Shown here: in pieces, positions 1-6,556 of the stretch
How positions within the stretch are numbered: position 1 is the first letter of the stretch
Layout of the letters: every line of letters begins with the position of its first letter
Assembly (NCBI GenBank): GCA_039925145.1
Contig: JBDSZL010000076.1
Location: 1 to 33,891, forward strand
Direction of reading: 5' to 3'
From: JBDSZL01 sp039925145
Lineage (GTDB): Bacteria; Acidobacteriota; Vicinamibacteria; Vicinamibacterales; SCN-69-37
DNA: 33,891 nucleotides
Made by a program: the position numbers and the translations under genes
The notes under the pieces: generated by a model
Database searches by the model: none
The model's input: the letters and a program-made list of their open reading frames with translations, nothing else
Told to the model about the DNA's origin: nothing

Positions 1-53
1 CTGACATCACTGGGATAGCCGGTTGCACGAGGACGAGGCACACGTTTGGGCAT
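1..53 (-). CDS. IS5-family-like transposase, N-terminal fragment (runs off left edge)
   Basis: Only the first 17 codons lie in the window; the gene continues past base 1. The ATG at 53-51 is preceded on the minus strand by a strong ribosome binding site (AGGAGG, bases 54-60). The peptide starts MPKRVPRPRATGYPSDV. The GYPSD segment soon after a basic start is typical of the N-terminus of IS5/DUF4096-type transposases, where it is normally followed by an EEW or AEW motif that would lie outside the window. The terminal inverted repeat of the element could not be placed. A small inverted repeat (CCTGA/TCAGG, 115-127) and a direct repeat CAGGTACA (124-131 and 135-142) lie where an end might be, but nothing proves it. 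The assignment rests on a short peptide, so it is tentative. Confidence 0.5.
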   Translation of the reverse strand, partial: MPKRVPRPRATGYPSDV

Positions 54-249
54 CCCTCCTTGTGCCAAATTCCCGCGCCCAGTACAAGCGCAACTTCATA
101 ACAGGCTCTAGAAACCTGAGTATCAGGTACAAAACAGGTACAGCGCAACATCGAACGAAATCGCTCAGAGCCGCGGGTTCCGACTGCTCTCTGCCGGGCG
201 GTCGCGTCTGGGGGCTGGACGTCAGGCGTCTCGGCTGTCATCGCCGTCT

Positions 250-585
250 TCAGAGGCGTTTGGCGACCTTCATCGCCTTGCGGCGAGCCATCGCGACCTT
301 GAGATCGAAGTTGGCCTGCATGTGCATCCAGAGCTGCGGCGTTGTCTCGAAGATCTGCGCCAGTCTCAGGGCCGTGTCAGCAGTGATACCGCGCTTGCCG
401 CGCACCAGTTCGTTCAAGCGCACGGTCGAGATCCCCAGTGCCTTGGCGGCCGCCGCTTGCGTCATCTCGAGCGGCTTGAGGAACTCCTCAAGCAGGATCT
501 CCCCCGGGTGAATGGCCGGTCCCGGCTCTGAGGCGTCGCGCGGGATGCTGTCAGTGATAGTCCTCACAGCAGACGTCGTACGCAT
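250..585 (-). CDS. higA: HigA-type antitoxin, XRE-family DNA-binding protein
   Basis: The 111-residue protein is the antidote and autorepressor of a type II HigBA addiction module. After a variable N-terminus comes the HigA signature HPGEILLEEFLKPLEMTQ (about residues 26-43), then a helix-turn-helix (QAAAAKALGISTVRLNELVRGKRGI) with the tail DTALRLAQIFETTPQLWMHMQ that is standard in this family. It is downstream of the toxin gene and overlaps it by 35 bp, the reversed toxin-antitoxin order normal for HigBA. Both should be transcribed from the promoter-operator at 848-876, and HigA is expected to repress that promoter. The overlap suggests translational coupling. Length and motifs are intact, so the antitoxin looks functional. 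Confidence 0.93.
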   Translation of the reverse strand: MRTTSAVRTITDSIPRDASEPGPAIHPGEILLEEFLKPLEMTQAAAAKALGISTVRLNELVRGKRGITADTALRLAQIFETTPQLWMHMQANFDLKVAMARRKAMKVAKRL

Positions 586-841
586 CGTGTCTCTCCCATC
601 GAAACGTGATCCGGAATTGCTGGTTCACGCGAACACTGTGCTGGCCCTTGCGGTCTCCGGCCAGGGCTTCAATCCGATTACCGGGCACGGCCGCCAGGTC
701 GTCCAGACGCTGTGCGCTGTCGAGCAGCGTCAGCTTCCGCAAGACAACCGGCCAGATCTCACGTGGCACCCTTCGCGCCGCCTTGGTGTTCTGCTCGGTC
801 CACAGGTCCGCGGTCGTTCCGTCGGCGAACGACTGGATCAC
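551..841 (-). CDS. higB: HigB-type toxin, RelE-fold mRNA interferase
   Basis: The 96-residue protein resembles HigB/plasmid-maintenance killer toxins of the RelE superfamily, which cut ribosome-bound mRNA. The start MIQSF and the core IEALAGDRKGQHSVRVNQQFRITFRW are characteristic; the basic and aromatic residues of that strand-turn form the usual active region. The C-terminus (AYDVCCEDYH) matches the family ending in D-YH. The start is a GTG at 841, kept because MIQSF matches the family start. No ribosome binding site precedes it, and the candidate -10 box ends at 848, so the mRNA may be leaderless. The antitoxin gene higA overlaps the 3' end. Confidence 0.92.
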   Translation of the reverse strand: MIQSFADGTTADLWTEQNTKAARRVPREIWPVVLRKLTLLDSAQRLDDLAAVPGNRIEALAGDRKGQHSVRVNQQFRITFRWERHDAYDVCCEDYH

Positions 842-847
842 AGGTTA

Positions 848-876
848 ACGATACACGGATATCGTGTATCCGTCAA
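848..876 (-). promoter_or_regulatory. higBA promoter with embedded operator palindrome
   Basis: On the minus strand, TTGACG (876-871) and TATCGT (853-848) are separated by exactly 17 bp, a good sigma-70-type promoter. The spacer holds the perfect inverted repeat GATACACG-GATAT-CGTGTATC (plus strand 850-870), with 8-bp arms and a 5-bp centre, which also reaches into the -10 box. A HigA dimer bound there would block RNA polymerase. Predicted transcription starts about 7 bases after the -10, at or next to the higB GTG. The operator role is inferred from HigA autoregulation in general. Confidence 0.65.
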
Positions 877-1023
877 CCATCTGAGACGATACAGCATCGC
901 CCCGTCGTGTCCGCCGGCCACCGCGGGGCTACCGCACGGGCGGACGTGGACCTTGGCTGCCAGGAATTGGCCTTAGATTGCGTCCATCTCGGTAGGCGCG
1001 CGAGCCGTGACGCTGGAGGTGTG

Positions 1024-1040
1024 TTGGCGGAGAGGGTGGG
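1024..1040. repeat. Partial tRNA-Ser 3'-end repeat (17 bp)
   Basis: TTGGCGGAGAGGGTGGG is identical to the first 17 bases of the 25-bp repeats at 1147-1171 and 6312-6336. It corresponds to the CCA end, acceptor strand and part of the T stem of tRNA-Ser. It diverges afterwards (CCCACC instead of ATTCGAAC). It may be the remnant of an older integration boundary outside the present island. Confidence 0.6.
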
Positions 1041-1146
1041 CCCACCTTCACAGGCACTCACTACGTTCGCGGCTTCGGCGCGCCACTCGTGGCCAACCTT
1101 CGCGTGGCTGCCAGCCGTAGCTCGCTCACACGCAGGCGAGCGAAGG

Positions 1147-1171
1147 TTGGCGGAGAGGGTGGGATTCGAAC
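1147..1171. repeat. Putative distal attachment site: orphan copy of tRNA-Ser 3' end
   Basis: This 25-bp sequence is identical to 6312-6336, which forms the acceptor end and T arm of the intact tRNA-Ser gene. Identity stops at base 1172, and no other part of a tRNA follows, so this is a detached 3' end. Such direct repeats mark attL/attR of elements integrated by tyrosine recombinases into tRNA genes. The orientation fits: the intact gene lies on one side and the fragment lies at the far border, downstream of the tRNA 3' end. Confidence 0.7.
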
Positions 1172-1340
1172 TCTGTCAGCTCCTTTAGATTCTGTAAGTT
1201 ACAGATTCCACATTGCCGTCGTTGCCGGGAATGCCGTCGCTGCCGTGGCGCCTTGCACCTGGTTGCACCACGGCCTATCCACTCATCGCCGCCCGGACCG
1301 CGCAAGGCGCACCGTGCCCGATGCGATTGCTATTGTCGCC

Positions 1341-2249
1341 TCAGCCACAGCCGTCAGCGACCACGCTCCGCGCCAACCTCTCCCACAGATCACGTTCTCT
1401 CTGATGTGGGTCAGCGGCCAGGATACGCTCCTCGTCGGTCAGGTCTAGCAGGAACCGGAATCCCGCGATGCAGTCGGCGGTCGTTCTGGCGCGGTCGATC
1501 GTGGTCGTCCGGCGTACGAGCTGACCCAGGTCGTCCCAGTCGAAATCGCGGCCATTCTCGAATTTGCGCAACAGGCGATCGGGATCGAAACTGTCTCGCG
1601 CCTGCCACAGCTTCAAGACCACAAGCCGGCGGATCACGGCGTGATCGAGCGGCCGGGTCGCGAACATCCCGAGGTCGTAGATGTCACGCGCCTTGTTCCG
1701 CTGATAGCAGGCGCGGATCTTCTCAGACAGGATCTCCGGCAGGCTGAGGCACACGATGTCGGCCGGCGGGAACGGCAGGTGCCGGAAGTAGCGCTGCTCG
1801 ATCTGCGCGCGGCATTCGACAGGGAGAGTGGGCGTCTCACGGCGGCTGATCTGCAGTTTGATTTCGCTGCCCGCCTCGTTCCAGTCATGGACGTAGGCGG
1901 GATTGACGCCCCAGGACAGGCCGTCCTGCGTCTCGTAATACCCCTCGTCGGGGATCGAGAAGTGAATCCCGTGAAACGACTCTTCGAAAGCGTCCATCAT
2001 CGAGAGGATGATGTCCTCGTGGTCATGCTCCTCCAGACCGGTGAAATCAAGGTCGGTCGAGAATCTGCCCTGGCTGCCAATGAGCATCTTGCGCAGGCAC
2101 GTGCCGCCCTTGAACGCGAGCCTGGCGAGAATGCTCCGTTCGGACAGGAGCTGCAGGAGATACGTGAGGACGATCTCCTTCTCTGCAATCATGAGGTCAC
2201 GAAGGCCGGACTCAACGGCGTAGCGCTGGACCTGCGGCCTGGTGAGCAT
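1341..2249 (-). CDS. abiEii: AbiEii/AbiGii-family nucleotidyltransferase toxin
   Basis: This is the toxin of a type IV AbiE toxin-antitoxin and abortive-infection module. From the ATG at 2249 the protein has 302 residues. It carries the AbiEii nucleotidyltransferase motifs: FKGGTCLRK near residues 46-54, FSTDLDF near 63-69 with the metal-binding aspartates, and later LSEKIRACYQRNKARDIYDLGMF, the conserved K...R..RD-YDL region. Family members transfer nucleotides to RNA; some relatives modify tRNA acceptor ends. An open frame extends 30 codons upstream, but those residues overlap abiEi out of frame and do not look like the family. The ATG at 2249 begins 2 nt after the abiEi stop, as expected for a coupled pair. 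All catalytic motifs appear intact. Confidence 0.93.
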   Translation of the reverse strand: MLTRPQVQRYAVESGLRDLMIAEKEIVLTYLLQLLSERSILARLAFKGGTCLRKMLIGSQGRFSTDLDFTGLEEHDHEDIILSMMDAFEESFHGIHFSIPDEGYYETQDGLSWGVNPAYVHDWNEAGSEIKLQISRRETPTLPVECRAQIEQRYFRHLPFPPADIVCLSLPEILSEKIRACYQRNKARDIYDLGMFATRPLDHAVIRRLVVLKLWQARDSFDPDRLLRKFENGRDFDWDDLGQLVRRTTTIDRARTTADCIAGFRFLLDLTDEERILAADPHQRERDLWERLARSVVADGCG

Positions 2250-2251
2250 CC

Positions 2252-3118
2252 TCAACGAGCCTTCCCAATCGTCTTCCGTTGACCGAGGCCCACGCTGCTG
2301 CCGAGTGCTTCGGGGCTCACATTGACGAACAGACGCCACGTCTCGTTGAACCCTATCGCGTCCGGTACACGCGCGCGCGCGGGATCCGGGCCGAACCAGG
2401 TCTTGCGCGTGTGCGCAGCCAGATCGAGCAGGTGCGCGCGCACTTCGGGCGGCACATCGGTCTTGACATAGTCCAGGAGCCAGCCAAGGCGGTGCGCCAA
2501 GGGGCTAGAGCTGAAACGGTCCACGTAGTGCACGACTGTCGTCCAGGCAAACCGGCGACTGGCATTCGCGACGATGACGGCCACGTCGCCGACGCCGCCA
2601 GCGAGCGCCGGATGATCGATGCAATCCAGGGCAGTCTTCTCCCGGTCGGACATCATGACCGTCTGCCCTAGCACGTCTACCGGCTCAAAGCCGAAGAACT
2701 TCTTCGATGTTTGATTGACGATCCTGACGCGAGCCTCGCCGATCGTCCGGCTGCGGAGCTTTGACGGCGTGACCAGCAGGATGACGTTACGATGCTGCGT
2801 TGTGAGGCCGTAGTGGGCCGCAGCGGTGCCGAACCCGATGTAGTACCGGTCGGCGACACGGCTGGCGAGCGCCAACAGATTGCTGTTACCGATCGCATCG
2901 GGCCCCTGGTCGGGCGGGATGAATAGGTACTTGCCCCACGTGGCTCGCTCCAGCCAGCCCTTCCTGCGGAGTCCTTCGATGACCGCGTCGGCGGCCTTCG
3001 GGGTGCTCCCGAGCAGGTGAATGATCTCCTCGCGGCTCGCGTCCCGGCGGCCTTGCTCGGTCAGGGCAAGAACAACCCGGCTTTCCTGTGGTGACAGTGA
3101 CCGACGCGGGAAATTCAT
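2252..3118 (-). CDS. abiEi: AbiEi-family antitoxin and transcriptional repressor
   Basis: The 288-residue protein is the cognate antitoxin of AbiEii. An N-terminal winged helix (about residues 7-70, SPQESRVVLALTEQGRRDAS through GKYLFIPP) is followed by the AbiEi core. That core includes ALASRVADRYYIGFGTAAAHYGLT, the beta-rich NVILLVTPSKLRSRTIGEARVRIV, and DREKTALDCIDHPALAGGV. In studied systems AbiEi binds inverted repeats in its own promoter and represses both genes. The 53-bp palindrome at 3120-3172 is the obvious candidate site. The ATG at 3118 lies one base from the palindrome's edge, leaving no room for a ribosome binding site, so translation may be leaderless. It is the first gene of the pair. 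Confidence 0.92.
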   Translation of the reverse strand: MNFPRRSLSPQESRVVLALTEQGRRDASREEIIHLLGSTPKAADAVIEGLRRKGWLERATWGKYLFIPPDQGPDAIGNSNLLALASRVADRYYIGFGTAAAHYGLTTQHRNVILLVTPSKLRSRTIGEARVRIVNQTSKKFFGFEPVDVLGQTVMMSDREKTALDCIDHPALAGGVGDVAVIVANASRRFAWTTVVHYVDRFSSSPLAHRLGWLLDYVKTDVPPEVRAHLLDLAAHTRKTWFGPDPARARVPDAIGFNETWRLFVNVSPEALGSSVGLGQRKTIGKAR

Positions 3119-3119
3119 T

Positions 3120-3172
3120 GCATAATCACCATCAAAACACCCTAATTTAGGATGTTTTGATGGTGATTATGC
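3120..3172. promoter_or_regulatory. 53-bp near-perfect palindrome, probable AbiEi operator
   Basis: The arms GCATAATCACCATCAAAACA (3120-3139) and its exact reverse complement (3153-3172) flank an AT-rich centre (CCTAATTTAGG, 3141-3151). The centre is itself a palindrome about base 3146. Over 53 bp only the pair 3140/3152 fails to match. The site is immediately upstream of the abiEi start codon. AbiEi proteins are known to bind inverted repeats upstream of abiE operons; that this one is bound is inferred. The strong AT bias also makes it likely to hold the promoter, though I could not fix -35 and -10 boxes. Confidence 0.7.
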
Positions 3173-3492
3173 CAAAAGAGGGTTCGTAAGGCAACTATTT
3201 ATGAGACGAAACCCCCTCGAACGAAGGGTTTTGATGATGACAAAAGTGCACAACACAGCTTCGCGGCACAGAGGCTGGGGTTGCAACCGCATCCACACGG
3301 CAGCTGCCGAACGGGCTTCGTGATTTCAGCGCAGCGAGCCTCGGGGAAAACGACATCCGCAAGGGTTTCGATGGGGGCCACCATTGCCGCCGACTTCTGG
3401 CGCCGATTCGGATAGCAGAATAAGGACCAGGCCTAGAAGAGGTCGTCCGATCCGTTCGAGATCGCGGCTGCCTCCGGGGGACCGGAGCACCG
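3173..3492. other. Intergenic region downstream of the orphan antitoxin, no gene
   Basis: I see no supportable gene in these 320 bases. A minus-strand frame of 61 codons (3384-3199) encodes a cysteine-rich peptide with no family resemblance, and I do not accept it. A weak hairpin, AAACCC/GGGTTT at 3209-3231, could end transcription coming from the antitoxin gene. This is where a RelE/ParE partner toxin for the gene at 3493-3732 would be expected; none is readable in any frame. Confidence 0.5.
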
Positions 3493-3732
3493 TCAGCGAC
3501 GAAGCTGATGCTCGGCCAGCTTCTGGTCCACGCGGGCACCGACGGCTTCGTGCGTCAGTGCCTGCCCGGGGTCGATCTGGGCGAGTCCCTTCTCGACTTC
3601 GCGGGTGAACCAGTCGTCGTAGTCGACGGCTCGCTCGATGGCTTCGCGGACCAGCAGCTCGGCTGAAATACCGCGGCGGCCAGCCGCCCGCGCCAGCTTG
3701 CCCTCGAGGTCGGGAGAGAGATTCACTTCCAT
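3493..3732 (-). CDS. Ribbon-helix-helix antitoxin-like protein (orphan)
   Basis: The protein has 79 residues. The start MEVNLSPDLEGKLARAAGRRGISAEL followed by LVREAIERAVDYDDWF is a typical CopG/ParD ribbon-helix-helix fold: a beta strand that contacts DNA, then two helices with a G-I turn. The acidic and basic tail (EKGLAQIDPGQALTHEAV-ARVDQKL) resembles the toxin-binding tail of antitoxins that pair with ParE/RelE toxins. Such antitoxins normally precede their toxin by a few bases, but no toxin follows here. It could protect against a related toxin elsewhere, or be a relic. It lies 31 bp downstream of the helicase-nuclease gene on the same strand and may be cotranscribed with it. Confidence 0.75.
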   Translation of the reverse strand: MEVNLSPDLEGKLARAAGRRGISAELLVREAIERAVDYDDWFTREVEKGLAQIDPGQALTHEAVGARVDQKLAEHQLRR

Positions 3733-3763
3733 ACCGCTAGTGTAGGTAAGGTCCTTCCTCGCG

Positions 3764-6256
3764 TCACGAACGTCGCACCACGGTCACGGGCGCGGACCTC
3801 GCGCCGCGCGAGCGGCTCAGCGCCCGCAGAATCGCATCGAGCACGGCGTCGAGTTCTCTACCGACATCCTCTGCGAGGAATCGCAGGACGAAGTACCCGT
3901 TCTCCTGGAGCAACTGGTCCTTACGCCGGTCGCGGCGGTACGCGACCGGATCCGCGAGGTGCTGGGCGCCATCCAGTTCCACAGCAACCCTCGCCTCAGG
4001 ACACAGCAGATCGACCTCCAGCGTGCCAAAGCCGTCGAACGCGATCGGAAGGGTCGTATTCACTAGAAAACGGCCCTTGGTCTCTGGAAGCGTCTCCAGA
4101 CGCCGATGCAGGAATACCTCCGTGGCACTACGTGCCCTTGCCGCACCGTCCGCATCGGGCGACACTGTGCGTGCGACGTGCACGAACAGACTCGCCAGCG
4201 GGCTCTCGACGCCGTCCCGAACGAGACGCCGCACACTGCCTGAGTAGTCGCGCTTCCACACCGGATCCGACGGCAGCGTCACGTCCGCGGGCCAACCAGG
4301 AATCGCGCTCGCGGGAAGCAGGATCGTGTAACCAATGACTTCGAATCCGCAGCAACGTCGGTCGAACATACGCCCGAGCATCGGCACGTTGACGTCAGCG
4401 TAGTCGTAGACGCGCACTTCGCGCTTACTGTCGTGCATCCGGTGCAGCCGCCCTGCGTACTGGGCAATCGTGCCGCGCCACGAGACTGGCAGTGTCAGGA
4501 ACAAGGTGTCCAGGCGTGGATCATCGAAGCCCTCCCCTACGTACTTGCCAGTCGCGAGGATCACACGGCCCTGATCGGCGGGAATCGCCGCCAGGCGACC
4601 GGCGACGGCGTGCCGCTGCTTCTTGCCCATCCTTGCACGCAGCGCCACGAGATGGGGCACGCGGGTCACGAGCAACTGCTCGAGACAGTCAAGATGGTCA
4701 TTCCGCTCCGTCAGCACGAGCGGCGACCGGCCGCTGGTCACGGACTCGATCACATCCTCGACGATGCGCCGGTTGCGTGCCTCGTCGTTGATCAGCTCTT
4801 GATACAGCGACTGGAACTCCACGCGCTTGTCTGGCTCTGGCGCTCGGACCGGCAGGAACGTCGTCGGTTGTACGAGAACGAAGTGATCGAATGGCCGCGT
4901 CGCCGCTTGCGCCCGTGCGTCAACGCGATGGCGAACTGGGCCGCACTGCATGAAGATGATCGGGTGGTGACCATCCTTTCGTACGACGGTCGCCGAGAGG
5001 CCGACCACGAACCGAGCCTTCGCGGCCCGGGCCACCAGTTCAAAGCTGTGGGCAGACAAATGGTGACACTCGTCCACGATCAGATGGCCATAGTCGCCAA
5101 CGCGATCGTCCACCACGCCTTTCCGGACGAGACTCTGAATGATGGCGACGTCGACGCGCCCTGTGGCGCGAGAACGGCCGCCGCCGATACGACCAATCTC
5201 CTTCGCGGGCATTCCGAGGAACGTCGAGAGCCGCTCGATCCACTGGTCGAGCAATTGCTGGCGATGGACGAGAACGAGAGTGTTCACGCCGCGCTGTGCG
5301 ATCAGCCAGGCGGCGACCACCGTTTTGCCGAACGCCGTGGTGGCCGCCAACACACCGGTGTCGTGGGAGAGCATGGCCTTGGCTGCGGCCTGCTGTTCAC
5401 GGCGCAACTCGCCCTGAAATGCCACGTCGATGCGATGCCCTGTGTAGCGTTCGTCACGAATCGTCGTGTGCACGCCGAGGTCGTTCAACGCGTGGCGGAG
5501 ATCGTCGAAACAGCCACGCGGTAGGCCAATATGCTGCGGGTGATCTTCGGCGCACGCAATGACCCGCGGCTTGTCCCAGGTGGACAACCGCATGGCTTGA
5601 GTCTTGTAGAACTCGGGGTTCTGGAACGCCGCGAGGCGCAGGATACGATTTCGAAGGCCCGGAGGCAGTCCATCCTTGCCGATGTAGATCTGGTTTCCGA
5701 GAATCAGTTCCAGCGTGCCGGGCAGGTTCGCGAGGACGTGTGGTGCCTGACGGCTGCGAGACGGCGAACTGGTCCACGGCTCGTCTTCTCCGTCTTCCTG
5801 CGGCGGGAGACGGACGCCGAGCACGCGACCGCGGCGTTCCGCGTCCTGCACGATCCGCTCGCACTCTGCGCGGCCGATCTTGCCCACGCTCGCGAGAAAC
5901 GTCCACTGGTCCGGCCAAGGGACCAGTTCGTCATCGACAAAGACGCTGTTGCCTTGATCACGCGGCCCCTTCTGCAGCGGCAGGGCGATCAGGTTCCCGA
6001 ATCCTCCTTGAGGCAGCGTGTCCTGACTTGGGAACAGGCGGTCATAGGAGTCGAACCCGATGTCCGGTCGCTCTTCCATCGCCTCGGTAAGCAGATGCGA
6101 TCCGAGACGGCGTGCGAGGGCGGCCGGAATGGCGCTCTCGAAGAACAGCCACACATGCCCGCCCGCCCACGTGGCCATCGCTGGAACCCACGTGGCCAGA
6201 ACACGCCTGTTTTCGAGTTTTGGAACGGCGAAGATCGCAGCGAAAATCGGACGCAT
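3764..6256 (-). CDS. TOTE-type conflict protein: truncated AEP primase, SF2 helicase, DUF559 nuclease
   Basis: The 830-residue protein matches the TOTE conflict-system family, large primase-helicase-nuclease proteins inferred to act in anti-mobile-element conflict. Residues 32-150 are the C-terminal half of the archaeo-eukaryotic primase domain (GGHVWLFF, DSYDRLFPSQDTLP-GGFGNLIALPLQ). Residues 290-620 are an SF2 helicase with Walker A TTAFGKT (about 306-312), DECHH (395-399), SAT (421-423) and QYAGRLHR. Residues 710-820 are a DUF559/Vsr-like nuclease (FGTLEVDLLCPEARVAVELDG-QH, then RRKD and FVLRF). The N-terminal primase half that should carry the catalytic DxD (usually within an L-A-DFD motif) is absent. 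Residues 1-31 do not resemble the family, and the start is only 56 bp from the tRNA-Ser 3' end. Primase activity is therefore unlikely; helicase and nuclease motifs look intact. The exact start is uncertain. Confidence 0.88.
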   Translation of the reverse strand: MRPIFAAIFAVPKLENRRVLATWVPAMATWAGGHVWLFFESAIPAALARRLGSHLLTEAMEERPDIGFDSYDRLFPSQDTLPQGGFGNLIALPLQKGPRDQGNSVFVDDELVPWPDQWTFLASVGKIGRAECERIVQDAERRGRVLGVRLPPQEDGEDEPWTSSPSRSRQAPHVLANLPGTLELILGNQIYIGKDGLPPGLRNRILRLAAFQNPEFYKTQAMRLSTWDKPRVIACAEDHPQHIGLPRGCFDDLRHALNDLGVHTTIRDERYTGHRIDVAFQGELRREQQAAAKAMLSHDTGVLAATTAFGKTVVAAWLIAQRGVNTLVLVHRQQLLDQWIERLSTFLGMPAKEIGRIGGGRSRATGRVDVAIIQSLVRKGVVDDRVGDYGHLIVDECHHLSAHSFELVARAAKARFVVGLSATVVRKDGHHPIIFMQCGPVRHRVDARAQAATRPFDHFVLVQPTTFLPVRAPEPDKRVEFQSLYQELINDEARNRRIVEDVIESVTSGRSPLVLTERNDHLDCLEQLLVTRVPHLVALRARMGKKQRHAVAGRLAAIPADQGRVILATGKYVGEGFDDPRLDTLFLTLPVSWRGTIAQYAGRLHRMHDSKREVRVYDYADVNVPMLGRMFDRRCCGFEVIGYTILLPASAIPGWPADVTLPSDPVWKRDYSGSVRRLVRDGVESPLASLFVHVARTVSPDADGAARARSATEVFLHRRLETLPETKGRFLVNTTLPIAFDGFGTLEVDLLCPEARVAVELDGAQHLADPVAYRRDRRKDQLLQENGYFVLRFLAEDVGRELDAVLDAILRALSRSRGARSAPVTVVRRS

Positions 6257-6311
6257 TGCACCCGGAACGCGAGCCGATCACCTTAACTTGTTGAAACTAA
6301 AGGATCGGGAT

Positions 6312-6336
6312 TTGGCGGAGAGGGTGGGATTCGAAC
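6312..6336. repeat. Putative proximal attachment site inside tRNA-Ser
   Basis: This 25-bp sequence, TTGGCGG through GATTCGAAC, covers the CCA end, acceptor 3' strand and T arm of tRNA-Ser. It is repeated exactly at 1147-1171. The first base lies just outside the mature tRNA. The first mismatch in the comparison is at base 6337 against 1172. Confidence 0.7.
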
Positions 6337-6401
6337 CCACGTGCCCTTTCGGACAAGACGCTTTCGAGGCGCCCCCGTTACGACCACTTCGGTACCTCTC
6401 C
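6313..6401 (-). tRNA. tRNA-Ser (anticodon CGA)
   Basis: The minus strand folds as a class II tRNA of 89 nt including an encoded CCA (bases 6315-6313). The acceptor stem GGAGAGG pairs with CCTCTCC, with a G discriminator. The anticodon arm has stem GGCGC/GCGTC (one G-T pair) around loop CTCGAAA, giving anticodon CGA, which reads UCG. A long variable arm (CTTGTCCGAAAGGGCAC) and T loop GGTTCGAATCC follow. The long variable arm confirms serine. Its 3' end serves as the candidate attachment site of the island at 1147-6336. Confidence 0.96.
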
Positions 6402-6465
6402 GCGCCCCACAGTCTAACAAGAATCGGCCTTCGTCTTCGCGCCGCCCCCGCCGCACCGAAGCCGG

Positions 6466-6556
6466 GAGCCGCGAGCCCCGAGCCGCCCTTCCGTAAGCCC
6501 CGAGCCCCAAGCCTCGAGCCGTCAGTCGCAAGCCCCGAGCCCCAAGCCCCGAGCCG
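6466..6556. repeat. Degenerate heptamer repeat (RAGCCCC family)
   Basis: About 90 bases are built from units such as GAGCCCC, AAGCCCC, GAGCCGC and GAGCCGT, and they end exactly at the tadA stop codon. The same repeat occurs at 21187-21212 and, in opposite orientation, at 23307-23335. Each copy touches the end or start of a gene. No coding function is apparent. Confidence 0.8.

Larger units (their letters stand above)
877..1340. other. Intergenic region with tRNA-Ser-derived repeats, no gene
   Basis: I see no convincing coding region. The stretch holds a partial copy of the tRNA-Ser 3' end at 1024-1040 and a longer copy at 1147-1171. Just before the longer copy is an inverted repeat with perfect 11-bp arms (CCAACCTTCGC 1093-1103, GCGAAGGTTGG 1140-1150) that contains a smaller GCTCGC/GCGAGC pair. 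Just after it is CTGTAA-G-TTACAG. This looks like scar tissue from integration at a tRNA gene. The remainder, up to the abiEii stop codon, shows nothing recognisable. Confidence 0.6.
1147..6336. mobile_element. Putative tRNA-Ser-integrated defence island (about 5.2 kb)
   Basis: The segment is bounded by 25-bp direct repeats, one of which is the 3' end of the intact tRNA-Ser(CGA). All four recognisable genes inside belong to mobile or defence families: abiEii, abiEi, a lone ribbon-helix-helix antitoxin, and a TOTE-type helicase-nuclease. All are on the minus strand, as is the tRNA. No integrase, excisionase or plasmid gene is visible, so the element is either decayed or mobilised in trans. The gene nearest the tRNA is N-terminally truncated, which supports deletion at that end. 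The repeats are seen directly; the integration history is inferred. Confidence 0.6.

Noticed and set aside
3199..3384. 61-codon cysteine-rich frame downstream of the orphan antitoxin
   Set aside because: It was considered as a replacement toxin. It has no ribosome binding site, no RelE/ParE features, and is 108 bp from the antitoxin stop.
4433..5524. Plus-strand open frame of 363 codons
   Set aside because: It is antisense to the helicase core and has no recognisable domain.
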